DNA of 64,000 nucleotides from NCBI GenBank assembly GCA_037783545.1, contig JBBELK010000001.1, positions 744,001 through 808,000 on the forward strand, read 5' to 3'. The translations under genes and the position numbers were made by a program. Source of the DNA: Henricia sp. BOLD:AAB3569 (taxonomy: Eukaryota > Echinodermata > Asteroidea > Spinulosida > Echinasteridae). Each line of letters begins with the position of its first letter. Position 1 is the first letter of the stretch. This document shows, piece by piece, positions 35,301 through 39,035 of this stretch. The notes under the pieces were generated by a model, which saw nothing but the letters and a program-made list of their open reading frames with translations, did no database searches and was not told the origin of the DNA.

Positions 35301-37558
35301 AGGTACTCCATTTAATCCGCTCATGCTTCACGCCGAGAGATATTGTTACGTCATATCGCTTGCGGCCATATTTCAAAATTGTATGGGGGAGCATGCCCCC
35401 ATTCATGCATGTGTACGTGTACCGTAACTTCAAATAAAAAAGGCAGGTGGGGACGAGAAAATGTTTAATTTGCTTTTTTTCCTGACTTGGATGAAACTAA
35501 TGACCAGTAGAATTTTGAGAATTTAGGGTGCAGTGTACCAGGCCTGTGCATTTTTGAATCATGGGTAGTAGAAAAACACATCACTATTTCACTTCAGTGC
35601 TTGGATATTCGATCACTTAATGCTTTGCTGAAACGTGTGTTTTTTGCATTATCGAATGTGTTGTAACTGTCTTTTATCCCAGTAAACGTACACCGTGTTT
35701 ACACTGGTCCCGAGCTCGGGATCAAGATTGGTCCCCTGATAAGAATGCGTCAGTATTAACCGCAATAATCCTGAGTGCCGCGTTTACATTCTGTAGTTGA
35801 TCTCGAGCGCGGTGCCAGAAGCTGCAGTTTGTGATCCGGGCTGATCCCGAGCTTGATGTTAGACCCCGAGCTCGGAATCAAGTGTAAACAGGGTGTTACG
35901 CATATCTAATAAAGTTTTTACTATGTGAATGTGCATGTTGTTAAATAAACATAAACAATATATTTTGTCACTTGGCTCCACAATTTACAATTTCCTGCAC
36001 CAAGCTGCACCCCATCCATCGGTCGTCCAGTTTGGGGCTTGATGCAGAATGAAAGGCAAAATCAAACACAGAAAAAGATGGACGGGGGTACATTTTGCAA
36101 AGCTCTTGTAAAATAGCTACGGTACATCACAACTAGAAATAGGCATTTGAAAATTTCCAGGTGTGATGTACCGTAGCTACTTGTAAAAGTGACGACTGAC
36201 GTCTTCCCATCCAAAAGTTAACGTCAAAGAGTCACTTTTAGCCTTCTTAAAGTAGTGCATGGGTACTAAATTTACGACTTGGATCCGACTCGTTGTACAA
36301 TGTCATTCCACGTGTCACCATGGTCACATTGTCCCAAAACTAATGTTACCAAAAAGTTAGAAAAAGCAATAATTTAGGGTCCAAGTTTGGGCTGATGAAT
36401 ACATGTGGGTCTTTCCACGCTAATGGGCCTATTTGAAAAATAAGTCAATAATTCCTTTTAGATGTCTTCAGTTTATCTCAAACTTAAAGATATCCCCTTG
36501 TACTGTTCTCAGGAGATAACTTTTGCCCAAAAAAGTAAGAAAATGCTGCCACAACATATATTTCTGAAAATATTGTGTACAAATTTCCCCTTATACGTAA
36601 CTAGACAGACAAAATTGTGACATTTTTGTCTGTCCACCGTAATACATACGTACATGGAAAAATTGTGCACGGGGTTTTCAGAGTTGTATGTTGTGGCAGC
36701 ATTTTCTTACCTCTTTGGGTAAAAGTTATCTCCTGAGAACAGTACAAGAGAATTTCTTTAAGTTTGAGACAAACTGAAGACATCTAAAAAAGTAAAAGGA
36801 ATTATTGACTTATTTTTCAAATAGGCCCATTAGCGTGGAAAGACCCATGTACCTACCTCGCCAGCATTCTGCAAACAATCCAACACTGAAAAGTTGGTTT
36901 TGGAACTCTTGGCACATAGGTGTACGACGTCGTCTTTGCAAGCAGGATGTCCAGATATTCTTATTGCTCGATGACCGGTGTTTTTTGTAAGTTTTACTGG
37001 TTTTTGCTGGTCTTGTCCATCTCCCCGTATACGGGACTCTCTGACACCCAAACCCTGACCCAAGATTGGTTGTGCCTGCTTTGGATAGCCTCCCTGTTGA
37101 GCTGGAGGCAAGTTCTGGTTGACTGGACCCTGGCCCTGGCCCTGCTGCCCCAGTGCTGGGGCTACATTTTGGCCTTGGCCATAGTTTTGAGGCGGCCTAT
37201 ACTTTGGTTGTAGATTACCATTGTTTTGACCATACTGCTGTTCTGGCGCACCACGGTAACGGTTAAAATTACCCAACCTTTCCCCGCCCAAGCCACCGCC
37301 AGGTGCCGGCGGGCCCTGGTCCTGGCCCTGCAGCCCCGGGCCCGGCGCTACATTGACCGGCGCCATGCCCGGCCTATCGCCACCGTTTCTCGTGTCATCT
37401 TGTCGCTTTACTCTTTTCCCATCATGTTCAAAATCTCCTGCAACATTCCTCTGTCTCGTATCAACATTATCATGTAGATCGACATTCGATAAAATCGAAG
37501 AGAAGAGACACAAGATAACACAAGAGAAGAACACGACACGTAGATCCGGGGACGCCAT
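537..37558 (-). CDS. GLG1: GLG1 (Golgi apparatus protein 1 / cysteine-rich FGF receptor / ESL-1), 5' part, nine exons
   Basis: Spliced minus-strand gene. Coding exons in order: 37558-36857, 13592-13560, 12280-12194, 10936-10709, 8713-8462, 6676-6493, 5000-4786, 2541-2420, 638-537. All introns are GT/AG and phases agree, giving about 641 residues; the last exon ends in phase 2, so the gene continues beyond base 1. The protein has a signal peptide (residues 1-24), a basic RVKR site (49-52), a Pro/Gln/Gly-rich stretch (about 60-185), then cysteine-rich GLG1 repeats from Cys207. Segments such as FRVAELSADDYHLDR, YFACKDDRERFCE and LSCLMEHIYSPDMV match vertebrate GLG1 closely. The family consists of type I Golgi membrane proteins with about 16 such repeats, which bind FGFs, act as an E-selectin ligand and affect growth-factor trafficking. 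The remaining repeats, membrane span and short tail should lie off the left end. Confidence 0.93.
713..800 (-). repeat. tRNA-like repeat fragment
   Basis: On the minus strand a B-box-like GGATTCAAATC follows a tRNA-like D arm (TTGGTAGAGCATCTG). The acceptor stem does not close, so this reads as a tRNA-derived SINE head and not a working tRNA. Confidence 0.4.
824..1149. mobile_element. Foldback MITE, about 325 bp
   Basis: Arms of about 100 bases: 824-930 pairs with 1010-1149 (CCAGGGCGTACTG against CAGTACGCCCTG; ACGAGTTTATGCAAATCA against its complement). No coding capacity. Confidence 0.65.
1156..1358. mobile_element. MITE with GTGGATTCACACT-type ends
   Basis: The left end GTGGATTCACACTTTCACGC is mirrored at the right (GCGCGAAAAG...TGAATCCAC). 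Internal GACGCTTTGAGA / TCTCATAGCAACG segments are also inverted. A related diverged copy lies at 7265-7533. Confidence 0.55.
1631..1694. mobile_element. 64-bp mini-MITE with ACCCTAAC ends
   Basis: Ends ACCCTAACTCC / GAGTGTTAGGGT are inverted and flanked by TTA. Copy B of the host element (48.3 kb) lacks it, so insertion is directly inferred. Relatives: 35184-35258, and 11081-11895, where it is split by a hAT-like element. Confidence 0.6.
1809..1902 (+). repeat. G-rich tract (GGGGGA)n
   Basis: About 94 bases of nearly pure G with single A interruptions, able in principle to form G-quadruplexes. It lies in the intron between GLG1 exons 8 and 9 and is absent from the sister repeat at 48.3 kb. 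Confidence 0.9.
2420..2541 (-). CDS. GLG1: GLG1 coding exon 8
   Basis: 122 bases, phase 0 in, phase 2 out, acceptor TTGTCACAG, donor GCAAA|GTGAGT. Encodes LQNLVKTADAGSNYHIDSAL then KACKPVRNKLC, the counterpart of vertebrate LQTLIQETDPGADYRIDRAL. No start codon lies in frame, so it is easily missed. Confidence 0.91.
2542..3540. other. Intron 7 of GLG1, AT-rich, no feature recognised
   Basis: No exon-like segment or clear inverted repeat. Contains scattered TACATGTAC / TACCGGTA palindromes around 3157-3290. Confidence 0.5.
3545..3671. mobile_element. End fragment of the AGGGCC TTAA element
   Basis: Reverse complement of the left end of the element at 4107-4678, ending AAGGGGCCCT followed by TTAA (3672-3675). 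The rest of the copy is missing. Confidence 0.5.
3736..3822 (+). repeat. tRNA-Ile(AAT)-like sequence, probably a SINE head
   Basis: Folds as a cloverleaf: six-pair acceptor (TGCTCG/CGAGCA), five-pair anticodon stem with loop CTAATAT (anticodon AAT), five-pair T stem (GTGGG/CCCGC). Position 8 is not T and the body does not match the usual animal tRNA-Ile. A related copy with a different anticodon loop lies at 27110-27196 on the minus strand, so a dispersed tRNA-derived repeat is more likely than a tRNA gene. Confidence 0.45.
3858..4104. mobile_element. hAT-like MITE (TAGGGCTGGGA ends)
   Basis: TAGGGCTGGGA at the left is mirrored by TCCCATCCTTA at the right; the body has repeated GGTTAACCGGTTTAAC-like motifs. 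A partial relative is at 25870-25992. Confidence 0.5.
4107..4678. mobile_element. AGGGCC TTAA element, copy 1
   Basis: Flanked by TTAA on both sides (4103-4106, 4679-4682). Ends AGGGCC / GGCCCT. A close inverted copy lies at 52650-53231. An open frame of 137 codons (4188-4601, +) is partly shared by the other copy, but the two copies are similar throughout and the frame resembles no known protein. Confidence 0.7.
4786..5000 (-). CDS. GLG1: GLG1 coding exon 7
   Basis: 215 bases, entering in phase 1 and leaving in phase 0, acceptor CACCAAG, donor AAAGCG|GTACGT. Encodes SGDCIAELEDTRKSLMDDYQ, GCKSEIDTFC and LHCLMKLTQG, matching vertebrate GLG1 repeats (LHCLMKVVRG). Confidence 0.94.
5103..5275 (-). 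repeat. SINE fragment, mosaic of two SINE types
   Basis: Read on the minus strand, its body (AAGCCGTTGGTCCAGTGTGT, CACCGGGG region) matches the long SINE at 15.4, 37.9 and 43.3 kb. Its tail (CTGTTGGATGTGGTGAATAA) is that of the short SINE at 40.6 and 48.1 kb. No tRNA-like head is left. Confidence 0.65.
5290..6065. other. Intron 6 of GLG1, mostly unassigned
   Basis: AT-rich. The phrase GTTTTTGTGTATGAATGAATG at 5339 recurs with one change at 5662, a loose direct repeat about 320 bases apart. Nothing else recognised. Confidence 0.4.
6069..6354. mobile_element. Element with TAGGGCGACA motifs
   Basis: TAGGGCGAC occurs at 6073, 6107 and 6123, with complements GTCGCCCTA at 6140 and 6343. AGGT/AAACCATTTTT tracts sit in the middle. 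Similar GTCGCCC motifs end the window (63941-63980). Confidence 0.4.
6493..6676 (-). CDS. GLG1: GLG1 coding exon 6
   Basis: 184 bases, phase 0 in and phase 1 out, acceptor TCTTGGCAG, donor AATG|GTAAGA. Reads CRKKLTTRQKIIYHD, RKCKEDIKKTRC and LLICLEEAKHN, which align with vertebrate CREALTTRQKLIAQD, KSCKSDLKKYRC and LLMCLESAVH. It has no internal ATG near its start, so an ORF search that needs a start codon would miss it. Confidence 0.93.
6726..6857. mobile_element. 132-bp TTAA foldback MITE
   Basis: Nearly perfect palindrome centred on GCCTTTGC, flanked by TTAA on both sides (6722-6725, 6858-6861). Ends AGGCACAGGCTCGTCAGCAA. Same family at 52504-52645, half copies at 35053-35140 and 1-513. 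It lies 46 bases upstream of the GLG1 exon 6 acceptor. Confidence 0.8.
7265..7533. mobile_element. Diverged MITE related to the one at 1156
   Basis: ATTCACACTGAGCGTCGCTT at the left is mirrored by CATCGCTTTGTCTCAAAGCG...TGTAAATTCACC at the right. Confidence 0.4.
7902..8375. mobile_element. GGGTC-family foldback fragment split by a SINE
   Basis: GGGCCTTTCCACACTAAT (7902) and TGACATACAAGATTATAACT (8324 onward) match the left arm of the foldbacks at 16403 and 36407. The SINE at 7919-8309 interrupts it at the AATGGG position. The right arm is missing. Confidence 0.5.
7919..8309 (+). repeat. tRNA-Leu-type SINE with (ATT)n tail
   Basis: A box TGGCCGAGCGG, long variable-arm-like segment, B box GGTTCGAATCC, unrelated body, and an (ATT)n tail at 8272-8309. 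No related copy elsewhere in the window. Confidence 0.75.
8377..8440. repeat. Tandem TTATATAAGTGC repeat
   Basis: Four to five imperfect copies of CTTATATAAGTG next to the exon 5 donor of GLG1 (8461). Confidence 0.7.
8462..8713 (-). CDS. GLG1: GLG1 coding exon 5
   Basis: 252 bases, 84 codons, phase 0 at both ends, acceptor CCTCCCAG, donor GAAGAC|GTAAAT. This is the most conserved exon here: CKKAIFRVAELSADDYHLDR and YFACKDDRERFCE differ from vertebrate GLG1 at few positions. Ends with ENMSED, just before the conserved Cys that opens exon 6. Confidence 0.95.
8799..9218. mobile_element. Foldback MITE, about 420 bp
   Basis: Arms of about 95 bases: AATAGACCT at the left and AGGTCTATT at the right, enclosing inverted GTTTACCGCGGTGCATTATG and GGGGACGAAATCTCTGCAT. 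Confidence 0.8.
9242..9302. repeat. Two tandem copies of a 30-bp unit
   Basis: TGACCAATTACAACACAGCT followed by GCGCAGAGAG, repeated directly with one base change. Confidence 0.9.
9322..9513. mobile_element. hAT-like MITE (CAGAGCTGCCAA ends)
   Basis: CAGAGCTGCCAACCCTC at the left, mirrored by GATTGGCAGCTCTG at the right. GTAGTG flanks both sides, fitting a partly decayed 8-bp duplication. The CAGAG start fits the hAT end consensus. Confidence 0.65.
9767..9913. mobile_element. MITE with ATAGACCGTATC ends
   Basis: ATAGACCGTATC and GATACGGTCTAT are inverted, with an inner inverted CGCCATTT / AAATGGCG. About 147 bp. A similar border, ATACGGTCTAT, occurs at 31148. Confidence 0.65.
10034..10112. 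repeat. GAATATTCGA motif cluster
   Basis: CGAATATTTGATTCG, GAATATTCG and TTGAATATTCGATTCG in under 80 bases. A similar cluster lies at 6385-6425. Confidence 0.45.
10113..10590. mobile_element. Harbinger-like MITE with CAACTG array
   Basis: 37-bp inverted ends (AGCCTARCGTACATCGAC then TTGCAACTGGAAGCAACT) with two mismatches, flanked by TTA as expected for PIF/Harbinger. Inside, CAACT/AGTTG occurs about 25 times and GTCGATGT/ACATCGAC about eight times in 440 bases, mostly as palindromes such as CAACTAGTTG. No coding capacity. Confidence 0.8.
10709..10936 (-). CDS. GLG1: GLG1 coding exon 4
   Basis: 228 bases, 76 codons, phase 0 at both ends, acceptor CATCAG and donor CACAG|GTATGA. Encodes the second cysteine-rich repeat, with ILPCLYD, SSSQCRQYINRMKAITFSDY and DTCRADILNQGC. 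These align with vertebrate GLG1 (VSCLVDH, YQCHQYITKMTAIIFSDYRL). Confidence 0.93.
11081..11895. mobile_element. Mini-MITE split by a hAT-like element
   Basis: The left half (TTAACACTCC...ATGATTTTA) and right half (TACACCCTAGG...AGGGTTAA) form the same mini-element as at 1631-1694 and 35184-35258, separated by the 737-bp insert below. Confidence 0.6.
11129..11865. mobile_element. hAT-like non-autonomous element (CAGGGTTCTCCCC ends)
   Basis: 13-bp perfect inverted ends fitting the hAT end consensus. The interior has a tandem 36-bp duplication near 11450-11515 and GCGTATCGGG repeats near 11760-11835. Part of it (11390-11560) resembles 17640-17790 in the PHD element. No transposase frame. ATGTA is present on both flanks, but a clean 8-bp duplication is not. 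Confidence 0.7.
12194..12280 (-). CDS. GLG1: GLG1 coding exon 3
   Basis: 87 bases, 29 codons, phase 0 at both ends, acceptor TTTCACAG and donor AAAAAG|GTGAGT. Encodes FLWDYKYNLTKD then FEVCKTEIKK, matching the vertebrate segment LLWNYKLNLTTD...VCKSTI that closes the first cysteine-rich repeat. Confidence 0.92.
12281..13559. other. Intron 2 of GLG1, largely unassigned
   Basis: TTAAAGG-type phrases at 12349 and 12624 may be ends of TTAA elements. The segment TTTTTACACTTTCTGGGGTG (13211) recurs near 18636 and 18860. No exon recognised. Confidence 0.4.
13560..13592 (-). CDS. GLG1: GLG1 coding exon 2 (33-base microexon)
   Basis: Eleven codons, DNTELSEGCNK, between acceptor TAATTGTAG and donor AAG|GTAAGAG, phase 0 at both ends. 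It fills the gap between exon 1 and exon 3 when aligned with vertebrate GLG1 (NEISSDCN region) and supplies the conserved Cys of the first repeat. Removing it would keep frame but lose that Cys. Confidence 0.88.
14062..14350 (+). pseudogene. LINE reverse-transcriptase C-terminal fragment
   Basis: From about 14140 the frame reads NCSKGLSDRLIKLHNRLSRM then ILHAHPLIPVAELHVRNALS, the pattern (LxKLQNRAARxI...L.WLxL) found after the RT domain in CR1/RTE/Jockey-type LINEs. It ends in a stop at 14348. The upstream 14062-14137 recurs at 45946-46020. The rest of the LINE is absent. Confidence 0.6.
14437..14648. mobile_element. Tc1-like MITE, right end damaged
   Basis: Starts TA|CAGTTGAAGTCAGAAGTT, the end type of Tc1/Sleeping Beauty-like transposons. 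Compared with the inverted copy at 34413-34643, about 20 bases of the right end are missing. Confidence 0.75.
15382..15750 (+). repeat. Long tRNA-derived SINE, copy 1
   Basis: A box TGGCTGAGTGG, B box GGGTTCGAACC, body with AAGCCGTTGGTC and TTCGTGAAGAGCAAGGG, ending ACCAGAAAGAAATAATATTA. Copies at 43254 (+), 37871 (-, 5' truncated) and 5103 (-, fragment). Confidence 0.8.
16935..16979 (+). promoter_or_regulatory. NRF1-like palindrome before the PHD exon
   Basis: TTGCGCATGCGCGG (about 16936-16949) matches the NRF1 site, followed 21 bases on by AAGATGGCG over the start codon. This pairing is typical of TATA-less animal promoters, so the transposon gene seems to have carried a housekeeping-type promoter. 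Confidence 0.4.
16971..17270 (+). pseudogene. PHD-finger exon of the nested transposon
   Basis: From ATG 16971 the frame reads an acidic leader (DFSDFLENENDFAEV) and then YCICSLPATTEMIACDGTAC and EWFHYECVG, six zinc ligands of a C4HC3 PHD finger. A frame change near 17182 is followed in the next frame by the last ligand pair (VCDLC), just after a TAG where a Trp codon is expected. So the finger is broken by one frameshift and one nonsense change. A possible donor (CAG|GGTACA) follows the Ala-rich tail. Confidence 0.65.
17437..17554 (+). pseudogene. Probable internal exon of the nested transposon gene
   Basis: Strong acceptor (poly-T then CAG) and donor (AGAG|GTGAGT) enclose an open 118 bases reading LGISPPNENQVGLGLPLDPE and NDWSEQIKKR. 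No family recognised. Confidence 0.4.
17941..18188 (+). pseudogene. Third coding remnant of the nested transposon gene
   Basis: After acceptor TTGTCTTTAG, an open stretch reads REKANEWIHEQNRGGLFIVG and ends in a stop at 18186-18188. RGGL followed by a helical segment is a pattern I associate with C-terminal parts of some DNA transposon proteins; I cannot name the family. Its phase does not fit the preceding exon. Confidence 0.4.
18351..18503. mobile_element. Small foldback inside the PHD element
   Basis: ACTAAAGTG...TATTGGGTCTAAAC is mirrored by GTTTAGACCCAATTA...CACTTTAGT, about 150 bp. Confidence 0.55.
19712..20460. other. Intron 1 stretch without recognised feature
   Basis: GC-rich around 19840-20080, with a possible small-element phrase GAGGGCGCTGTT. 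No inverted repeat that I could follow. Confidence 0.35.
20465..21415. mobile_element. tRNA-like inverted pair enclosing a TIR element
   Basis: Minus-strand tRNA-like sequence at 20465-20560 (GGATTTGAATCCTAGACCTC) is the inverse of 21330-21415 (GTCTCGGGTTTGAATCCCGA). Both arms extend into ATCATATGGG. The element at 20794-21262 lies between them. Confidence 0.5.
20794..21262. mobile_element. TIR element AATGCATAGTTCCGA, copy 1
   Basis: Inverted ends AATGCATAGTTCCGA / TCGGAACTATGCATT. A second, direct copy at 40054-40514 is similar over its whole length. Contains AAAAATGGCGGC (YY1-like). No coding capacity. Confidence 0.75.
22087..22537. mobile_element. Foldback element, about 450 bp
   Basis: Arms about 210 bases each; AAAGGGGGCATTTTGG is mirrored by CCAAAATGCCCCCTTT, and GTCCGTCCCGGTTACGA with its inverse forms the centre. 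Related to the GGGTC foldbacks by its CCACAGTAAAGGGG end, but the outermost bases have diverged. Confidence 0.7.
22957..24227. mobile_element. hAT-like element, CAGGGGTCGAAATTA ends, 1.27 kb
   Basis: 15-bp inverted ends fit the hAT consensus start. GATAC flanks both sides, shorter than the usual 8 bp. Subterminal CTGGTCC/GGACCAG motifs repeat at both ends. Hosts the element at 23116-23921. Confidence 0.65.
23116..23921. mobile_element. Nested MITE with ACACGGGTC array
   Basis: Ends AGGCCTTTTTCACACTATGA and an approximate inverse (TCATAGTTTTAAAAGGCCT). ACACGGGTC or its complement occurs about eight times (23176, 23253, 23680, 23736, 23807, 23823, 23868, 23878 approx.). No coding capacity. Confidence 0.55.
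24662..24926. mobile_element. Foldback MITE, 265 bp
   Basis: Arms about 65 bases: GTACGTTTTACACTCCTTTT and GCAGTGGTTTGCACG are mirrored by CGTGCAAACCACTGC and GGAGTGTATGTACG. Confidence 0.8.
25410..25751. mobile_element. AGGCCAAACAAAATAAATGG MITE, copy 1
   Basis: Inverted ends about 40 bp. A direct copy is at 31482-31799. Both carry internal GGTAGGTAGGTA and a run of T. Confidence 0.8.
26424..26874. mobile_element. hAT-like element with GACTCGA/GACTTGA array
   Basis: Ends CAGGTTGTAATGACTC and GAGACTCTTTGCAACCCTG are imperfect inverses fitting hAT ends. The interior is almost entirely GACTYGA / TCRAGTC motifs, including the palindrome CTCGACTCGAGTCGAG. Confidence 0.7.
27108..27196 (-). repeat. 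tRNA-like SINE head
   Basis: Minus strand reads GGTCGAGTGGTTAAGACATC, a T-loop-like GGCTCGAGTCCCACC and an anticodon stem CTGC/GCAG. Same family as 3736-3822. Confidence 0.45.
27200..28390. other. Intron 1 stretch without recognised feature
   Basis: No exon, clear inverted repeat or coding remnant seen. Confidence 0.35.
28393..29738. mobile_element. GCGCAAATTC-motif element interrupted by a foldback
   Basis: The left part (GGCCGCAATCTT...GCAAATTCTGAATTTGCAC) and right part (GCGCAAATTCAGAATTTGCG...AGATTGCGCCC) are inverted around the foldback at 28443-29514. TTGCGCAAATT-like motifs repeat through 29540-29735. Confidence 0.5.
28443..29514. mobile_element. GGGTC-family foldback, 1.07 kb
   Basis: Ends GGGTCATTCCGTGTCAATTC and inverse, flanked by ACAA on both sides. 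Arms run about 500 bases each, with TTGGACTCCTTGAAAAACCC mirrored at 29428. The centre (28880-29010) holds GTATGTAACATAGGACA and its inverse, as in the 16.4 and 36.4 kb copies. Confidence 0.8.
30289..30353. mobile_element. TCGCATAGCTGAC hairpin, copy 1
   Basis: 65-bp near-palindrome: TCGCATAGCTGACG ... CGTCAGCTATGCGA, centre GCGGCTTTAAAGCCGC. A second copy is at 48840-48915. Confidence 0.8.
31147..31389. mobile_element. MITE with ATTGATCACGTTC ends
   Basis: ATTGATCACGTTC at the left and GAACGTGATCAAT at the right. GC-rich interior with GCGCGCGTG runs and a GAAGATGGCGTC motif. Confidence 0.5.
31482..31799. mobile_element. AGGCCAAACAAAATAAATGG MITE, copy 2
   Basis: Same orientation and structure as 25410-25751, slightly shorter, with GGTTACCGTAAACACACC in the right arm. 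Confidence 0.8.
32183..33747. mobile_element. TTAA element, AGAGCACC ends, 1.57 kb
   Basis: TTAA at 32179-32182 and 33748-33751, with inverted AGAGCACC / GGTGCTCT inside. The interior is more GC-rich than its surroundings and has only short open frames; no transposase recognised. Confidence 0.5.
34084..34380. repeat. TACATGTA-rich simple sequence
   Basis: Runs of ACATGTACATGT and TGTATGTATGTATGTAC at 34095-34122 and 34305-34378. Confidence 0.75.
34413..34643. mobile_element. Tc1-like MITE, complete copy with duplicated left end
   Basis: TA|CAGTTGTAGTCAGAAGTT at the left, AACTTCTGACTTTAACTG|TA at the right, about 231 bp, inverse of 14437-14648. The left end with its TGTATGTATGTA lead occurs twice in tandem (34379 and 34412). 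Confidence 0.8.
35053..35140. mobile_element. Half copy of the AGGCACAGG TTAA foldback
   Basis: TTAA (35049-35052) then AGGCAGAGGCTCGTCAATGC, reading to GGAGCTGTGTATA; the right arm is lost. Confidence 0.55.
35184..35258. mobile_element. Mini-MITE (ACCCTAAC family), intact copy
   Basis: TTTAACCCCGACACTCCTC at the left mirrored by GGAGTTAGGGTTAA at the right, with TTAATATGATTCTACATACA between. Confidence 0.6.
35691..35895. mobile_element. MITE with GAGCTCGGGATC motif array
   Basis: Ends CACCGTGTTTACACT / AGTGTAAACAGGGTG are inverted. CCGAGCTCGG occurs near both ends, with related GATCCCGAGC, GATCCGGGC and GATCTCGAGC between. Confidence 0.6.
36104..36189. repeat. 86-bp hairpin
   Basis: CTTGTAAAATAGCTACGGTA and TACCGTAGCTACTTGTAAAAG, with CATCACA / TGTGATG inside. 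Confidence 0.65.
36407..36846. mobile_element. GGGTC-family foldback next to GLG1 exon 1
   Basis: 440 bp, arms about 200 bases, ends GGGTCTTTCCACGCTAATGG and inverse. ATGT flanks both sides (36403-36406, 36847-36850). Only ACCTAC (the GTAGGT of the donor) separates the right flank from GLG1 exon 1 (36857). Confidence 0.85.
36857..37558 (-). CDS. GLG1: GLG1 coding exon 1: signal peptide, low-complexity region, first Cys-rich repeat begins
   Basis: 702 bases, 234 codons, phase 0 at the donor (GAG|GTAGGT). I chose the ATG at 37558 because its context is strong (A at -3, G at +4) and the hydrophobic run VVFFSCVILCLFSSIL follows within seven residues, as expected of a signal peptide. Two in-frame ATGs upstream (37603, 37582) would put 15 hydrophilic residues in front of it. 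Residues 60-185 are rich in Pro, Gln, Gly and Asn, a feature also seen at the N-terminus of vertebrate GLG1. The exon ends inside the first cysteine-rich repeat, after CKDDVVHLC and LDCLQNAGE. Confidence 0.92.
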
Positions 37559-37562
37559 CTTG
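37552..37562 (-). promoter_or_regulatory. YY1-like motif over the GLG1 start codon
   Basis: ACAAGATGGCG overlaps the initiator ATG and matches the YY1 consensus core (AAnATGGCG), which in metazoan genes is often placed at the start codon of TATA-less genes. A CRE-like TGACGTC lies at 37672-37678. No TATA box is visible. Function is inferred from motifs only. Confidence 0.35.
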
Positions 37563-37870
37563 TTTGGGTACCATTCACACATGCGATGTGCGTACGCGCA
37601 CACGTACAGTGCACACTCGACCGTCGACCACTCAAGCGAAACGCAAGCGATATGCGATTGCGTGGAAGCGATGACGTCTCCTTCACTAAACTTGTTTCAG
37701 TCATAGAGTTGTATAAGCCTGCTAGCCTTTAGTCAAGGCTGCCGTGGCGAGTTATATCATTCGCGCGCAGTCAGTTTTACCAACGCTTGAGGAAAGACTA
37801 GCACGCACAGACTGTAGTGGGGCTTATGTTTTGTTTGCCACACGAAAAGCATTGTTAGCGAGTTTATAAC

Positions 37871-37902
<32 letters not shown>

Positions 37903-38222
37903 GTCTTTCTGGTATTCATACCAAGGATTCCTCAATAGTGCTCATTGCACTGTCACTCGTAAGCGTGAGGAAACCCATGAAGAATTGGAATTAGAAATGG
38001 CCAGAGACACCGGGGAATCCCCTTGATCTTCACGAAAGAATGCTCTGGGATCTTTAGAGTGCGTTACCATTACCTAACACACTGGACCAACGGCTTTACA
38101 TCCCTTCCGAAGGATGGAGCAAGTGTGGTTAAGTGCCTTGCCCAAGGGCACAGGTACCTCGGCCGGATTCGAACCCGCAACCCCAAGTTTTCACCATGAT
38201 TGCGAGTCGATGGCCCTAATCA
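37871..38222 (-). repeat. Long tRNA-derived SINE, copy 2, 5' truncated
   Basis: Same body as 15382-15750 on the minus strand, with a long (TTA)n tract at 37871-37901. B box GGGTTCGAATCC is present; the first 20 or so bases, including the A box, are lost. Confidence 0.8.
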
Positions 38223-38690
38223 ATTTATGTGGAGTTACTCTAGAACTTTGACTAATCATGTTTCTTGTATTTTGTTTTCCTGGTACGAATAATAACTTTC
38301 GCTTTTTTTCGTGAATGCTACCTATATTTATATGGACGATTCCAGAAGCTCGCCGCCGCTGGTTGGTTACAATTTATGAATAATTCACCACCTCCGTTGC
38401 TGTTGAATTATTCAGCACGGAGGTCACAAATACGCTTTGGTAAAGGCGTTCGTGGCGAACAGTCTGCAGCATGAATGTTGGTCTTTCCTCGAGCGCTAGC
38501 AAAACCGTGCACAAAACAAACCTCGCCACGGACGCCTTGACTGAAGGCTAATTCGTTGGCTGCTGCAATCCGAGCAACATTTAGTGAGCCCGCCCTCTTG
38601 TGGTTATTCCATTGTTACTGCGGTGTATTTCTATTGTGACGTCATGTAAACACCCTGGAGATACACCGCAGTTTTCATTCATCGGATTAG

Positions 38691-39035
38691 TCTATACACC
38701 AATCCGGTAACTAATATCTCTTCCCTGCATATCCGCCATAGCTGGGGAGCGTCCAGTGCATGGGCTGTGCGTTTTGTGTTGCTGTTAGAACGAAAAGCGC
38801 TCATCCATTAGATGCACGAACGAGCCTCCTTCGCGTATACGCGACGCGCCCGCCTTTGCGTACACGCGACGCGCCCGCCTTCGCGCGCACACAACCCTAC
38901 AAAGACGCGCAACTTGTTCGAAGTAAACAAATGCAGCTTCAGCAACAACAAAAACATACAGTTCATTCAGTGGAAGCCCCCCAGCTATGGCGGATGTACA
39001 GGGAAGAAGACCTTATTACCGGATTGGTGTATAGA
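38691..39035. mobile_element. Foldback MITE, about 345 bp
   Basis: TCTATACACCAATCCGGTAA and inverse; CCGCCATAGCTGGGG / CCCCCAGCTATGGCGG follow. The interior contains tandem CGCGACGCGCCCGCCTT twice (38850, 38868). Confidence 0.75.

Noticed and set aside
37582..37603. Upstream in-frame ATGs for GLG1
   Set aside because: They would add 15 hydrophilic residues before the signal peptide; the ATG at 37558 has better context.
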